Below, one piece after another: positions 53,409 through 62,900 of a stretch of 64,000 bases of DNA. The DNA comes from Agrococcus sp. Marseille-Q4369 (GTDB lineage: Bacteria > Actinomycetota > Actinomycetes > Actinomycetales > Microbacteriaceae), in contig NZ_CP070501.1 of NCBI RefSeq assembly GCF_018308945.1, forward strand, positions 744,001-808,000, in the 5' to 3' direction. Position 1 is the first letter of the stretch. Each line of letters starts with the position of its first letter. The notes beneath the pieces were generated by a model. That model was not told the origin of the DNA, ran no database searches, and was given only the letters and a program-made list of their open reading frames with translations. A program made the position numbers and the translations under genes.

Positions 53409-53504
53409 ATGGAGCTTGTCTTGCTTGACATCGTCTACGTGCTGGGCGTGATCGCCCTGTTCGTTGCTGTCGGCCTCGTGGGGAAGGCGGTGGAGAAGCT
53501 GTGA
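53409..53504 (+). CDS. 31-aa membrane peptide heading the kdp operon
   Basis: A single hydrophobic helix flanked by charges: [20 protein letters not shown] then [11 protein letters not shown]. Its TGA overlaps the kdpF GTG start (GTGA), the coupling typical of cotranslated subunits. It is about KdpF-sized but lacks the KdpF pattern, which is present in the next gene. It could be an extra small subunit or regulator of the Kdp pump. Codons are in keeping with the rest of the operon. Confidence 0.6.
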   Translation: MELVLLDIVYVLGVIALFVAVGLVGKAVEKL

Positions 53505-53590
53505 TCGTATTCGAGCTCCTCGCTGCCGGTCTCGCCATCGCCGCAGTCGTCTATCTTGTGTTCGCCCTCGTGAAGCCGGAGCGTTTCTGA
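53501..53590 (+). CDS. kdpF: potassium-transporting ATPase subunit KdpF
   Basis: A 29-residue single-helix protein, [20 protein letters not shown] followed by FALVKPERF, matching the size and the terminal L-x-PE-x-F signature of KdpF, which stabilises the KdpABC complex in the membrane. The stop overlaps the kdpA ATG (TGATG). Confidence 0.88.
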   Translation: MIVFELLAAGLAIAAVVYLVFALVKPERF

Positions 53591-55260
53591 TGGAGTGGGG
53601 ACTTCTCATCGCGGGCGTCGCCACGCTCGCCCTCGCCCTCGGTCTGCTGTATCGCCCCGTCGGGGATTACATGGCCTGGACCTTCACGACACGAAAGGAC
53701 TGGGGTGTCGAGCGCGGCATCTACAAGGTCATCGGTGTCGATCCGAATCAGGAGCAGTCTTGGCAGGCGTATCTGCGATCGGTGCTGTACTTCTCGATCG
53801 TCGGCGTGCTTCTGCTTTTCCTACTGCAACGCACCCAGCAGTGGTTGCCGTACTCCCTCGGTAACGAGAACGTCGAATCGGGGGTCGCGTTTAACACGGC
53901 GATCTCGTTTGTGACGAACACGAACTGGCAGGCGTATTCGGGTGAGGCGCTGTCCTACACTGTCCAGTTCGCTGGTCTCGCCGTGCAGAACTTCGTGTCG
54001 GCGGCGACCGGCATCGCTGTCGCGATCGCCCTCGTGCGTGGTTTCGCGTACCGGAGGTCGGGGACGATCGGCAACTTCTGGGTCGACCTCGTTCGCGGCA
54101 CGTTCCGCATCCTGCTGCCGATGTCGATCGTTGCAGCGATCGTTCTGATCGCCGGCGGTGTCGTGCAGAACTTCAACGGATACGTTGATGTGACCACAAT
54201 CACCGGGGGCACGCAGACGATCCCGGGTGGCCCGGTCGCTTCCCAGGAAGCGATCAAGGAACTGGGCACGAACGGCGGTGGCTTCTACAACGCCAACGCT
54301 TCGCACCCGTTCGAGAACCCGACCGGCTGGACCAGCCTGTTCCAGTGCTTCCTGATCCTGCTGATCCCGTTCTCTCTTCCCCGTGCGTTCGGGAAGATCG
54401 TGGGCGACAACCGTCAGGGATACGCGATCCTCGCCGTCATGGGCACCCTTTACCTTGCCTCGACGTTCACGCTTGCCGCGTTCGAGTTCGCCGGCCGCGG
54501 CACCGCGCCCGAACTCGCCGGCGCGGCGATGGAAGGCAAGGAAACCCGCTTCGGCCTGGTGCAGTCCGTCATCTACGCCTCGACGACCACGCTGACTTCG
54601 ACTGGGTCGGTGAACTCGATGCACGACTCCTACACTGCTCTTGGCGGAATGATGCCGATGCTGAACATGCTGCTGGGCGAGATCGCACCGGGTGGTGTGG
54701 GCGCAGGCCTGTACGGAATGCTGATCATCGCGGTGATTGCCGTGTTCGTCGCGGGGCTTCTCGTGGGCCGCACGCCGGAGTACCTGGGCAAGAAGATCGG
54801 CCCTCGTGAGATGAAGCTCGCGAGCATGTACATCCTCGTGATGCCGATCCTCGTTCTCGGCGGTGTGGCGCTCAGCTTCGCGATCCCCGCATTGCGGGGC
54901 AGCATCGTCGATGAGTCGCTTGCGAATACCGGATCGCACGGTCTGTCTGAGGTGATCTACGCGTTTGCCTCCGCGTCGAACAACAACGGGTCTGCGTTCG
55001 CGGGTTTGACGGCCAGCACTCCGTGGCTGACCGCCGCACTCGGCGTCGCGATGCTGCTGGGCCGGTTCCTGCCGATCGCTCTCGTCCTGGCGCTGGCCGG
55101 GTCGCTGGCCGCGCAGGACAAGGTCCCCGCCACGGCTGGCACGCTGCCGACACACCGCCCACTGTTCGTCGGCCTCACGGTCGGTACCGCGGTCCTGGTG
55201 ACCGCACTCGTTTTCTTCCCCGTTCTCACGCTGGGTCCCCTGGCGGAAGGGCTGCTGTAA
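53590..55260 (+). CDS. kdpA: potassium-transporting ATPase, K+-binding subunit KdpA
   Basis: A 556-residue membrane subunit that forms the selectivity filter of the Kdp pump. The four filter repeats are visible: [50 protein letters not shown] and [14 protein letters not shown]. Length and about ten membrane segments are normal. Composition is less GC-extreme than the native chromosome, with T and A at more third positions. Confidence 0.98.
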   Translation: MEWGLLIAGVATLALALGLLYRPVGDYMAWTFTTRKDWGVERGIYKVIGVDPNQEQSWQAYLRSVLYFSIVGVLLLFLLQRTQQWLPYSLGNENVESGVAFNTAISFVTNTNWQAYSGEALSYTVQFAGLAVQNFVSAATGIAVAIALVRGFAYRRSGTIGNFWVDLVRGTFRILLPMSIVAAIVLIAGGVVQNFNGYVDVTTITGGTQTIPGGPVASQEAIKELGTNGGGFYNANASHPFENPTGWTSLFQCFLILLIPFSLPRAFGKIVGDNRQGYAILAVMGTLYLASTFTLAAFEFAGRGTAPELAGAAMEGKETRFGLVQSVIYASTTTLTSTGSVNSMHDSYTALGGMMPMLNMLLGEIAPGGVGAGLYGMLIIAVIAVFVAGLLVGRTPEYLGKKIGPREMKLASMYILVMPILVLGGVALSFAIPALRGSIVDESLANTGSHGLSEVIYAFASASNNNGSAFAGLTASTPWLTAALGVAMLLGRFLPIALVLALAGSLAAQDKVPATAGTLPTHRPLFVGLTVGTAVLVTALVFFPVLTLGPLAEGLL

Positions 55261-55263
55261 ACC

Positions 55264-57426
55264 ATGTCCACCATCACTCACACCCCGTCATCCCCAGAAA
55301 CAGCGAAGCAGCCCGCAACGGCTGCTCCGCGAAAGACGCTCACCTGGGCGCACGTGCGCGCAGCGCTCCCCGGAGCACTGCGTAAGCTCAACCCTCGCGA
55401 TCAGTGGCGCAACCCCGTCATGTTCATCGTTTGGGTCGGCGCCGCCCTCACGACACTGCTGGCGATCACCGAACCGTTCCTCGGCGGTCCCGCCGCCTCC
55501 GGCGGCACCAGCGTCCCGTGGTCGTTCACCTGGATCATCGCCGTCTGGCTGTGGCTGACCGTCGTGTTCGCGAACCTCGCCGAGTCGATCGCGGAAGGCC
55601 GTGGCAAAGCGCAGGCAGACACGCTGCGCAAAACCCGCACCAGCACCACGGCGCATCGTCTCGTCAGCTACCACCCGACTACGGATGCGCCGGCGGAGGA
55701 AGCCCTCATCAAAGATGTGTCATCGGCCGATCTACGTCTCGGAGACATCGTTGTTGTCTCGGCCGGAGAGCTGATCCCCGGTGACGGCGACATCGTCTGG
55801 GGCATCGCAAGCGTGGACGAATCCGCCATCACCGGCGAGTCCGCACCCGTAGTCCGTGAGTCCGGGGGTGACCGCTCCGCAGTCACCGGCGGCACCCGTG
55901 TGCTGTCGGACCGGATCGTAGTCAGCATCACCTCCAAGCCGGGCGAGACGTTCGTGGACCGGATGATCGCGCTCGTTGAAGGTGCCGCCCGCCAGCGCAC
56001 TCCCAACGAGATCGCACTGAACATCCTGCTCGCGTCACTGTCGATCGTGTTCGTCGTCGTCGCGCTCACCCTCAACCCGATCGCGTCCTACCCGGCGAGC
56101 CCGGCGAGCATCACCGTCTTGGTCGCGCTGCTGGTCTGCCTCATCCCGACAACGATCGGCGCGTTGCTCTCGGCCATCGGCATCGCAGGGATGGATCGGC
56201 TGGTGCAGCGCAATGTGCTCGCGATGTCCGGACGTGCGGTCGAAGCAGCCGGTGACGTGACGACCCTGCTGCTGGACAAGACCGGCACCATCACCTACGG
56301 AAACCGCCGCGCCAGCGCCTTCGTCCGCTTCAACGGGGTCCGTGAACAGGAACTCATCGAAGCCGCCGCCCTATCCTCACTCGCCGACCCGACCCCTGAA
56401 GGCAAGTCCATCGTCGACCTCGCTCACTCCGAGGGCATCGACGTGACGACCGACCCTCGTGGTGAGATCGTGCCGTTCACCGCGCAGACCCGCATGTCGG
56501 GACTCGACTTGTCCGACGGCACGCAGATCCGCAAGGGCGCCGGGAGCGCGATCGTCGGCTGGCTCGAGGAGGACGGAGCGCGGCTGCCCAGCAGCGAACT
56601 GGCCGAACTCGACGAGCACGTCGAGCACATCTCCCAGTCCGGCGGAACCCCCCTGGTCGTCGCCGTGAAGTCCGCAAACGGGACGCGCCGGGTCCTCGGC
56701 GTCGTCCATCTCAAGGACATCGTGAAGGAAGGACTGACCGAGAGGTTCGCGGAGCTGCGCGCAATGGGCATCCGCACCGTGATGGTGACCGGTGACAATC
56801 CGCTCACCGCCGCGGCGATCGCCAAGGAAGCCGGCGTCGACGACTTCCTCGCCGAGGCGACCCCGGAGCAGAAACTCGCCTACATCCGCAAGGAGCAGGA
56901 CGGCGGCAACCTCGTCGCGATGACCGGTGACGGCACCAACGACGCCCCCGCGCTCGCGCAGGCAGACGTCGGCGTCGCGATGAACACGGGCACCTCGGCG
57001 GCGAAAGAGGCCGGCAACATGGTCGATCTCGACTCCGACCCGACCAAACTCATCGACATCGTCGCCATCGGCAAGCAACTGCTCATCACCCGGGGAGCGC
57101 TCACCACGTTCTCGATCGCCAACGACATCGCGAAATACTTCGCGATCATCCCCGCGATCTTCATGGGCGTGTTCCCGCAACTCGCGGCGCTGAACATCAT
57201 GGGGCTGCACTCACCGGCATCCGCCGTGCTGTCCGCGGTGATCTTCAACGCGATCGTGATCGTCTTCCTCGTTCCTCTCGCCCTGCGCGGCGTGAAGTAC
57301 AGGCCGATGAATGCATCGAAGATCCTCGGCCGCAACCTTGCCGTCTACGGCTTGGGCGGCATCATCACCCCCTTCATCGGCATCTGGCTCATCGACCTGC
57401 TCGTGCGCCTGATCCCCGGCTTCTGA
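55264..57426 (+). CDS. kdpB: potassium-transporting ATPase, ATP-binding subunit KdpB
   Basis: A 720-residue P-type ATPase. The phosphorylated Asp is in [12 protein letters not shown] near residue 338; the actuator loop shows ITGESAPV, the hinge [20 protein letters not shown] and [21 protein letters not shown]. It lies 3 bp after kdpA. All catalytic motifs are intact. Confidence 0.98.
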   Translation: MSTITHTPSSPETAKQPATAAPRKTLTWAHVRAALPGALRKLNPRDQWRNPVMFIVWVGAALTTLLAITEPFLGGPAASGGTSVPWSFTWIIAVWLWLTVVFANLAESIAEGRGKAQADTLRKTRTSTTAHRLVSYHPTTDAPAEEALIKDVSSADLRLGDIVVVSAGELIPGDGDIVWGIASVDESAITGESAPVVRESGGDRSAVTGGTRVLSDRIVVSITSKPGETFVDRMIALVEGAARQRTPNEIALNILLASLSIVFVVVALTLNPIASYPASPASITVLVALLVCLIPTTIGALLSAIGIAGMDRLVQRNVLAMSGRAVEAAGDVTTLLLDKTGTITYGNRRASAFVRFNGVREQELIEAAALSSLADPTPEGKSIVDLAHSEGIDVTTDPRGEIVPFTAQTRMSGLDLSDGTQIRKGAGSAIVGWLEEDGARLPSSELAELDEHVEHISQSGGTPLVVAVKSANGTRRVLGVVHLKDIVKEGLTERFAELRAMGIRTVMVTGDNPLTAAAIAKEAGVDDFLAEATPEQKLAYIRKEQDGGNLVAMTGDGTNDAPALAQADVGVAMNTGTSAAKEAGNMVDLDSDPTKLIDIVAIGKQLLITRGALTTFSIANDIAKYFAIIPAIFMGVFPQLAALNIMGLHSPASAVLSAVIFNAIVIVFLVPLALRGVKYRPMNASKILGRNLAVYGLGGIITPFIGIWLIDLLVRLIPGF

Positions 57427-57450
57427 CACCTTCGAAAAGGAACACACATC

Positions 57451-58065
57451 ATGAACACTGCCACCCGCAGTGGCGGACGCACCTTGTGGGTCGCCACCCG
57501 CGCCCTGCTCATGTTCACCGTCGTCCTCGGAATCGGCTACACCCTGCTGATCACCGGGATCGGGCAGCTCGCCTTCCCCGCGCAAGCGAACGGAACCCCG
57601 CTGACCACGAAAGATGGAGACGTCGTCGGCTCGTCGCTGATCGGACAATCGTTCACCGACGAGGACGGGAACCCGCTGCCGGAGTACTTCCAGAGCAGGC
57701 CCTCGGCGGCCGGTGACGGGTACGACGGCACCTCCTCCTCCGGTACCAACCAGGGACCCGAGAGCGAGGACCTCATCGCCGTGATCGCCGAGCGCAAGAC
57801 CCAGATCGCGGAGTTCAACGGGGTAACCGAGGATGAAGTACCCGCCGACGCGGTCACCGCATCCTCCTCAGGGCTCGACCCGCACATCAGTCCCGAGTAC
57901 GCGGCGATTCAGATCAACCGGGTCGCCGAAGCCCGCGGCATCCCGGCTGAGCAGGTGCGGGAACTGGTCGAGGCGCACACCCAGGGGCCGGATGCCGGCT
58001 ACCTGGGAGAATCGAGGGTGAATGTGCTGGAACTGAATATCGCCCTGGACGAGTTGGAGGACTAA
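57451..58065 (+). CDS. kdpC: potassium-transporting ATPase subunit KdpC
   Basis: A 204-residue subunit with one N-terminal membrane helix (ALLMFTVVLGIGYTLLITGI) and the KdpC motifs GSSLIGQSFTD, YFQSRPSAAGDGYD and SSSGLDPHISPEYA. It stabilises the complex and helps ATP binding by KdpB. A ribosome-binding sequence AAAAGGA precedes the ATG. Confidence 0.96.
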   Translation: MNTATRSGGRTLWVATRALLMFTVVLGIGYTLLITGIGQLAFPAQANGTPLTTKDGDVVGSSLIGQSFTDEDGNPLPEYFQSRPSAAGDGYDGTSSSGTNQGPESEDLIAVIAERKTQIAEFNGVTEDEVPADAVTASSSGLDPHISPEYAAIQINRVAEARGIPAEQVRELVEAHTQGPDAGYLGESRVNVLELNIALDELED

Positions 58066-58067
58066 TC

Positions 58068-60563
58068 ATGCCGAATCGGGGGCAGCTACGGGTGCTGCTC
58101 GGGGCTGCCCCCGGCGTCGGCAAGACCTTCACCATGCTGGAGGACGGTCGGCGCCTGCTCGGAGAGGGGAAGGACGTCGTCCTCGGGATCGTCGAGACCC
58201 ACGGCCGGGCTGCCACCGCCACGATGACTGAGGGTATCCCCGCCGTCCCGCGTGCCCTCGTCGAACATCGTGGCGTCACGCTTGAGGAGATGGATTTGGA
58301 AGCGGTGCTGGACCGCAAGCCTGCCGTCGCGCTCGTCGACGAACTCGCGCACACCAACGCACCCGGGTCGAAGAACGACAAACGGTGGCAGGACGTCGAA
58401 GAACTCCTCGCTGCGGGGATCGACGTGATCTCCACCCTCAACATCCAGCACATCGAATCTCTCAACGATGTCGTTGAGCAGATCACCGGCGTCCCGCAGC
58501 GCGAAACCGTCCCGGATAGCTTCCTGCGCGGGGCCGAGCAGATCGAGGTCGTCGATCTCGCGCCCCAAGCCCTCCGGGATCGACTCAGCGGCGGGTTCGT
58601 GTACCCGGCTGAACGCATCGATGCCGCCCTGTCGAACTACTTCCGTCTCGGGAATCTCACCGCGCTGCGCGAACTCGCCCTCATCTGGCTCGCCGATGAA
58701 GTCGACCAAGCGTTGAAGGGATACCGGAAAGATCACGGCATCGATAGCACCTGGGAGGCCCGCGAACGCGTCGTCGTCGCCCTTACCGGCGGCCCCGAGG
58801 GCGAAACACTGCTGCGTCGCGGCGCACGCATCGCCGCCCGTTCTGCCGGCGGAGAACTCATCGCCGTGCACATCACCAGCCAAGACGGGCTCCGCTCAGG
58901 CAACCCGGCAACCTTGGCAGAGCAGCGGGCGCTCGTGGAGAAACTCAACGGCACCTACCACCAGGTCATCGGCGACGACATTCCCACCGCACTGGTGGAG
59001 TTCGCCCGCTCCGTCAACGCCACCCAGCTCGTCCTCGGCGCCAGCCGCCGCGGACGAGTTACCGCAGCATTCACCGGACCCGGCATCGGCGCGACTGTGG
59101 TCCGCGAGTCCGGCGACATCGACGTGCACATGGTCAATCACGCCGCCGCCGGGAAACGCTTCACCCTGCCGCCGCTCACCGGGTCACTCACTCGTAAACG
59201 TCGCATTCTCGGGTTCGTTGTCGCACTTCTCGGCGGTCCTGCCCTCACTGCACTGCTGACGCTGTTTCGTAGCGAAGACTCCATCACCACGGACGTTCTC
59301 TCCTATCAGCTCCTCGTCGTCATCGTCGCCCTGGTCGGTGGGATCTGGCCGGCCCTGTTCGCTGCGGTGCTGTCCGGGATCACCCTGGATTTCCTGTTCA
59401 TCGAGCCGTTGTACACGATCCACATCCACCAGTCCCACCACCTCCTTGCCCTCATCCTGTACGTCGTGATCGCGAGCCTGGTGAGCTTCATCGTCGACCG
59501 TGCCGCCCGCTACACCCGTGCTGCCCGCAGATCCGCCGCCGAATCCGAACTCATCCAGACCATCGCCGGCAGCGTCCTGCGTGGTGACAACGCGATCCAG
59601 GCACTCATCGACCGCACCCGCGAAGCATTCCAACTCCCCGGCGTCCGTCTCATGCGCGGCGACGACGTCCTCGCCAGGTCGGGTGAACCCGTGCCCGACA
59701 ACCACCACACCAGCATCCGCGTCACCGACGACACCACCCTCGAACTGCACGGCCCCGATCTCGCCGCGGCGGAGCAACGCCTCCTTGCGGTCGTCTCCGC
59801 CCAACTCACCGCCGCCCTCGAACACCAGCACCTCACCCAGACGGCGAAGCAGATCGAACCGATCGCAGCATCCGACCGGGTCCGCGGCGCCCTTCTGTCG
59901 GCTCTCAGCCATGATCTGCGCCGCCCGCTGGCAGCAGCAGCAGCTGCCGTCGGCGGGCTCAAAGCGGCAGGACCCGACCTGGCGTCCAATGACAAGAAGG
60001 AACTCCTCGACACCGCCGATGAGAGCCTCGCAGCCCTCGCGGCTCTCGTCACCGACCTCCTCGACGTCAGCCGACTACAAGCCGGGGTCCTCACGATCGC
60101 CGACATCCCCACCGACCCGGCAGAGACCATCGCCCCAGCCCTCGACGAACTCCACCTCGGCCCTACCGACGTCACCCTCAACCTCGCCCACGGCGACGCG
60201 CTCGCCGACGCCGACCCCGTACTCCTGCAACGAGTCCTGGTGAACCTCCTCGCCAATGCCCACCGCTACACCCCGGCCGGCACACCGATCCATGTCAGCA
60301 CCAGCACCTTCGGTGACCGGCTCGAGATCCGCATCATCGACCGCGGCCCCGGCATCCCGCCCGAGAAGCTTGACGACATCTTCCTACCCTTCCAACGCCT
60401 CGGCGACACCGACAACACCACCGGCCTCGGCCTCGGCCTCGCACTCTCCCGCGGGTTCATCGAAGCGATGCACGGCACCCTCACCCCCGAAGACACCCCC
60501 GGGGGCGGGCTCACCATGGTCATCTCCCTCAACACCACCAGCACCAGCCAGGAGCAATCATGA
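58068..60563 (+). CDS. kdpD: osmosensitive K+ channel histidine kinase KdpD
   Basis: An 831-residue sensor kinase. Order: KdpD domain with Walker A GAAPGVGKTF and DELAHTN (residues 1-210), a universal stress protein-like domain (to about 365), four membrane helices (about 378-480), a GAF-like segment, the phosphoacceptor His in LLSALSHDLRRPL, and an ATPase domain (IDRGPGIPPEKLDDIFLPF, GLGLGLALSRG). It senses low K+ and phosphorylates KdpE. Overlaps kdpE by 4 bp. Confidence 0.97.
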   Translation: MPNRGQLRVLLGAAPGVGKTFTMLEDGRRLLGEGKDVVLGIVETHGRAATATMTEGIPAVPRALVEHRGVTLEEMDLEAVLDRKPAVALVDELAHTNAPGSKNDKRWQDVEELLAAGIDVISTLNIQHIESLNDVVEQITGVPQRETVPDSFLRGAEQIEVVDLAPQALRDRLSGGFVYPAERIDAALSNYFRLGNLTALRELALIWLADEVDQALKGYRKDHGIDSTWEARERVVVALTGGPEGETLLRRGARIAARSAGGELIAVHITSQDGLRSGNPATLAEQRALVEKLNGTYHQVIGDDIPTALVEFARSVNATQLVLGASRRGRVTAAFTGPGIGATVVRESGDIDVHMVNHAAAGKRFTLPPLTGSLTRKRRILGFVVALLGGPALTALLTLFRSEDSITTDVLSYQLLVVIVALVGGIWPALFAAVLSGITLDFLFIEPLYTIHIHQSHHLLALILYVVIASLVSFIVDRAARYTRAARRSAAESELIQTIAGSVLRGDNAIQALIDRTREAFQLPGVRLMRGDDVLARSGEPVPDNHHTSIRVTDDTTLELHGPDLAAAEQRLLAVVSAQLTAALEHQHLTQTAKQIEPIAASDRVRGALLSALSHDLRRPLAAAAAAVGGLKAAGPDLASNDKKELLDTADESLAALAALVTDLLDVSRLQAGVLTIADIPTDPAETIAPALDELHLGPTDVTLNLAHGDALADADPVLLQRVLVNLLANAHRYTPAGTPIHVSTSTFGDRLEIRIIDRGPGIPPEKLDDIFLPFQRLGDTDNTTGLGLGLALSRGFIEAMHGTLTPEDTPGGGLTMVISLNTTSTSQEQS

Positions 60564-61252
60564 GAATCCTGATCGCCGATGACGACCCGCAGATCCTCCG
60601 CGCCCTGCGCATCACGCTCACCGCCAAGGGCTACCAGATCTTCACCGCCGCTGACGGTGCCGAAGCGATCGCCGCCGCCATCGACCACCACCCCGACATC
60701 TTCCTCATCGACCTCGGCATGCCCAAGCTCGACGGCATCGAAGTCATCCACGGCATCCGCGGCTGGTCGCAGGCACCCATCCTCGTCGTCTCCGGACGTG
60801 CCGGCGCTGCTGACAAAGTCGAAGCCCTCGACGCCGGCGCGGACGACTACATCACCAAACCCTTCGCCGTCGAAGAACTCCTCGCCCGCATCCGCGCACT
60901 CACCCGCAGAGTCCCCCCAGACGACGCCACCCCCGTCGTCCACCTCGGCGCGGTGACCATCGACCTCGCCGCGCACAGCGTCACCCGCGACACTCCCGAC
61001 GGGCAAAAGCAGATCCGCCTCACCCCCACGGAATGGCAGTTCATCGACATCCTCATCCGCAACGCCGGGAAGCTCGTCACTCGCCAAACCATCCTCACCA
61101 CCATCTGGGGCACCGAACACGCCGAAGACACCGGCTACCTCCGCCTCTACGTCTCCCAGCTGCGACGCAAGCTCGAAGAAGACCCCACCAACCCCGTGCA
61201 TCTCCTGACCGAGCCGGGCATGGGCTACCGTCTCGACGGCATGACCACCTGA
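60560..61252 (+). CDS. kdpE: response regulator KdpE
   Basis: A 230-residue OmpR-type regulator. The receiver has the acidic pair DDD near residue 8, the phosphorylated Asp in IFLIDLGMPKLDG and Lys in DDYITKPFAVEELLAR. The C-terminal winged helix shows LTPTEWQFIDILIRNAGKLVTR and YVSQLRRKLE. It activates the kdp promoter when phosphorylated. The complete operon through kdpE lies within the mobile island. Confidence 0.97.
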   Translation: MRILIADDDPQILRALRITLTAKGYQIFTAADGAEAIAAAIDHHPDIFLIDLGMPKLDGIEVIHGIRGWSQAPILVVSGRAGAADKVEALDAGADDYITKPFAVEELLARIRALTRRVPPDDATPVVHLGAVTIDLAAHSVTRDTPDGQKQIRLTPTEWQFIDILIRNAGKLVTRQTILTTIWGTEHAEDTGYLRLYVSQLRRKLEEDPTNPVHLLTEPGMGYRLDGMTT

Positions 61253-61364
61253 CCTTCGCGACGCCGACGCAACCATGCGTATCCTCGACACCATCGGCTT
61301 CATCGGTGAACCGTCCCCGGTTTGATGCCGGTTCCTTTCGAGTCTGGAAGGAAAGATAGTCATC

Positions 61365-61676
61365 ATGCCGAAGCAGATCCCGGAGGAGACGAAGCAGCGA
61401 GCGGTCCGGCTCGTGCTCGATCATCTCGATGAGTATCCGAACCTGACGACCGCGTGCGAGACGGTCTCGAAGCGGCTCGGCTTCGGGGCCGAGTCGCTGC
61501 GCCGATGGGTGCGGCAGGCGCAGGTCGATGCCGGCGAGCGGCACGGCGCATCGACGAGCGAGTCGGAGCGCGTGCGGCGGCTGGAGCGGGAGAACCGAGA
61601 GCTGCGCGAGGCGAACGCGATCCTGCGCGACGCGGCAGTTTTCTTCGCCGGGGAACTCGACCCCCGACGCCGCTGA
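61365..61676 (+). CDS. IS3-family transposase OrfA
   Basis: A 103-residue helix-turn-helix protein (MPKQIPEETKQRAVRLVLDH, AESLRRWVRQAQVDAGE) with a coiled helix (RLERENRELREANAILRDAAVFF). ATG start after GAAAGATAGTCATC, ribosome-binding site weak (GGAAGGAAAG further up). Confidence 0.9.
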   Translation: MPKQIPEETKQRAVRLVLDHLDEYPNLTTACETVSKRLGFGAESLRRWVRQAQVDAGERHGASTSESERVRRLERENRELREANAILRDAAVFFAGELDPRRR

Positions 61677-62620
61677 TCGTCGCGTTCATCGACGAGCAGC
61701 GAGCCAAGGGACGCGCGGTCGAGTCGATCTGCCAGGTCCTGCGTCAGCAGGGCGTGCGGGTCGCCGCGCGGACCTACCGGGCGTGGAAGCGCGCCGAGCC
61801 CAGCAGCCGAGACCTCGCCGACGCGGTCGTGATCGACGCGCTCCTGGCGACGGTGGGCACGCCGGAGGGCATGTACGGGCGGCGGAAGATGACGGCGCAT
61901 CTGCGCCGGAGCGGCCACGACGTGTCCCAGCGGCGCGTGGACCGGCTCATGCGTGATCTCGGCCTCAACGGCCGGGTCCGCGGCCGCGGCGTGCGCACGA
62001 CGGTCCCGGATCGGAACGCCGAGCGCGCGCCGGATCTGCTCGAGCGCGACTTCACCGCGCCGGCCCCCAACCAGCGCTGGGTGGCGGACTTCACCTACGT
62101 GCGCACCTGGGCCGGGTTCGTCTATGTGTCGTTCGTGATCGACTGCTTCTCGCGCGCGATCGTCGGCTGGCAGGCGGCGACCACGAAGACCACGCCGCTG
62201 GTGACCACCGCGCTGCGCATGGGTCTGTGGCGGCGCGACCGAGCCGGCCGCCCAGCGCTCGACGGACTGGTCCATCACAGCGATGCCGGGTCGCAATTCA
62301 CGTCCGTGAGCTTCGCCGAGACGCTCGCGCTCGAGGGCATCGCCGCCTCGATCGGCTCGATCGGCGACGCCTACGACAACGCGCTCGCCGAGTCCACGAT
62401 CGGGCTGTTCAAGACCGAGGCGATCCGAGACGACTCACCGTTCCGGACCGGGCCGCTCAAGCAGCTCGAGGACGTCGAGTGGGTGACGGCCGAGTGGGTC
62501 GACTGGTACAACGCCAGGCGCCTGCACTCGACCCTCGGCGACGTCCCGCCCGAGGAGTTCGAGACCGCGTACTATGCTGACCTCGAAACGCCAACCCACC
62601 CGGTGCTGGCACCCGCATAG
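61673..62620 (+). CDS. IS3-family transposase OrfB (likely made by frameshift)
   Basis: About 315 residues from the orfA stop: PLIVAFIDEQRAKGRAVESI, then RWVADFTYVRTWAGFVYVSF (first Asp), GLVHHSDAGSQF (second Asp), the Glu in GLFKTEAIRD and DWYNARRLHSTLGDVPPEEFE. No ATG or GTG opens it near orfA and the frame continues upstream, so it is probably expressed as an OrfAB fusion by -1 frameshifting around the T-rich GCAGTTTTCTTC near the end of orfA. Confidence 0.9.
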   Translation: MIVAFIDEQRAKGRAVESICQVLRQQGVRVAARTYRAWKRAEPSSRDLADAVVIDALLATVGTPEGMYGRRKMTAHLRRSGHDVSQRRVDRLMRDLGLNGRVRGRGVRTTVPDRNAERAPDLLERDFTAPAPNQRWVADFTYVRTWAGFVYVSFVIDCFSRAIVGWQAATTKTTPLVTTALRMGLWRRDRAGRPALDGLVHHSDAGSQFTSVSFAETLALEGIAASIGSIGDAYDNALAESTIGLFKTEAIRDDSPFRTGPLKQLEDVEWVTAEWVDWYNARRLHSTLGDVPPEEFETAYYADLETPTHPVLAPA

Positions 62621-62684
62621 GAGCGGCAGAGAACCGGGGACGGTTCATCTACCGCTCCCTCGATCCGGCCACGGGTGAAGTCTC

Positions 62685-62900
62685 ATGACCGGCGCGCCAG
62701 AGCCCACCGTCTCCTCACCGCTGCTGCACAGTCGTGATGTCGCCGCCTACCTGAAGGTGTCGGAATCCACGCTGTCGCGGTGGCGCTCGGCAGGCACGGG
62801 GCCGCCATTCATTCGCATGAGCGGTATCGCGCGGTATCGCATCGACGCCGTCGACGCGTGGTTGACCGAACTCGAGCACGACCATGCCGCGCAAGGGTGA
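62685..62900 (+). CDS. AlpA/excisionase-family DNA-binding protein
   Basis: A 71-residue helix-turn-helix protein of the MerR-like excisionase type: SPLLHSRDVAAYLKVSESTLSRWRSAGTGPPFIRMSGIARYR, ending DAVDAWLTELEHDHAAQG. Such proteins bind near att sites and direct excision by the adjacent integrase. The stop overlaps the integrase start by 17 bp. A short upstream frame (IYRSLDPATGEVS-stop) overlaps its ATG and may be the end of a gene split by the IS3 insertion. Confidence 0.85.
   Translation: MTGAPEPTVSSPLLHSRDVAAYLKVSESTLSRWRSAGTGPPFIRMSGIARYRIDAVDAWLTELEHDHAAQG

Larger units (their letters stand above)
61307..62647 (+). mobile_element. intact-looking IS3-family element
   Basis: About 1.34 kb bounded by inverted repeats TGAACCGTCCCCGG (61307) and CCGGGGACGGTTCA (ending 62647). 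It contains orfA and orfB. No matching short target duplication is visible (CGG left, TCT right), so one flank may have changed. Its ends differ from those of the other IS3-type copies in the window. It lies 54 bp after kdpE and 37 bp before the excisionase gene. Confidence 0.88.

Noticed and set aside
61674-61676. orfA stop inside the IS3 transposase as a disabling mutation
   Set aside because: IS3-family elements normally have two overlapping frames joined by programmed -1 frameshifting, so this is the expected arrangement.
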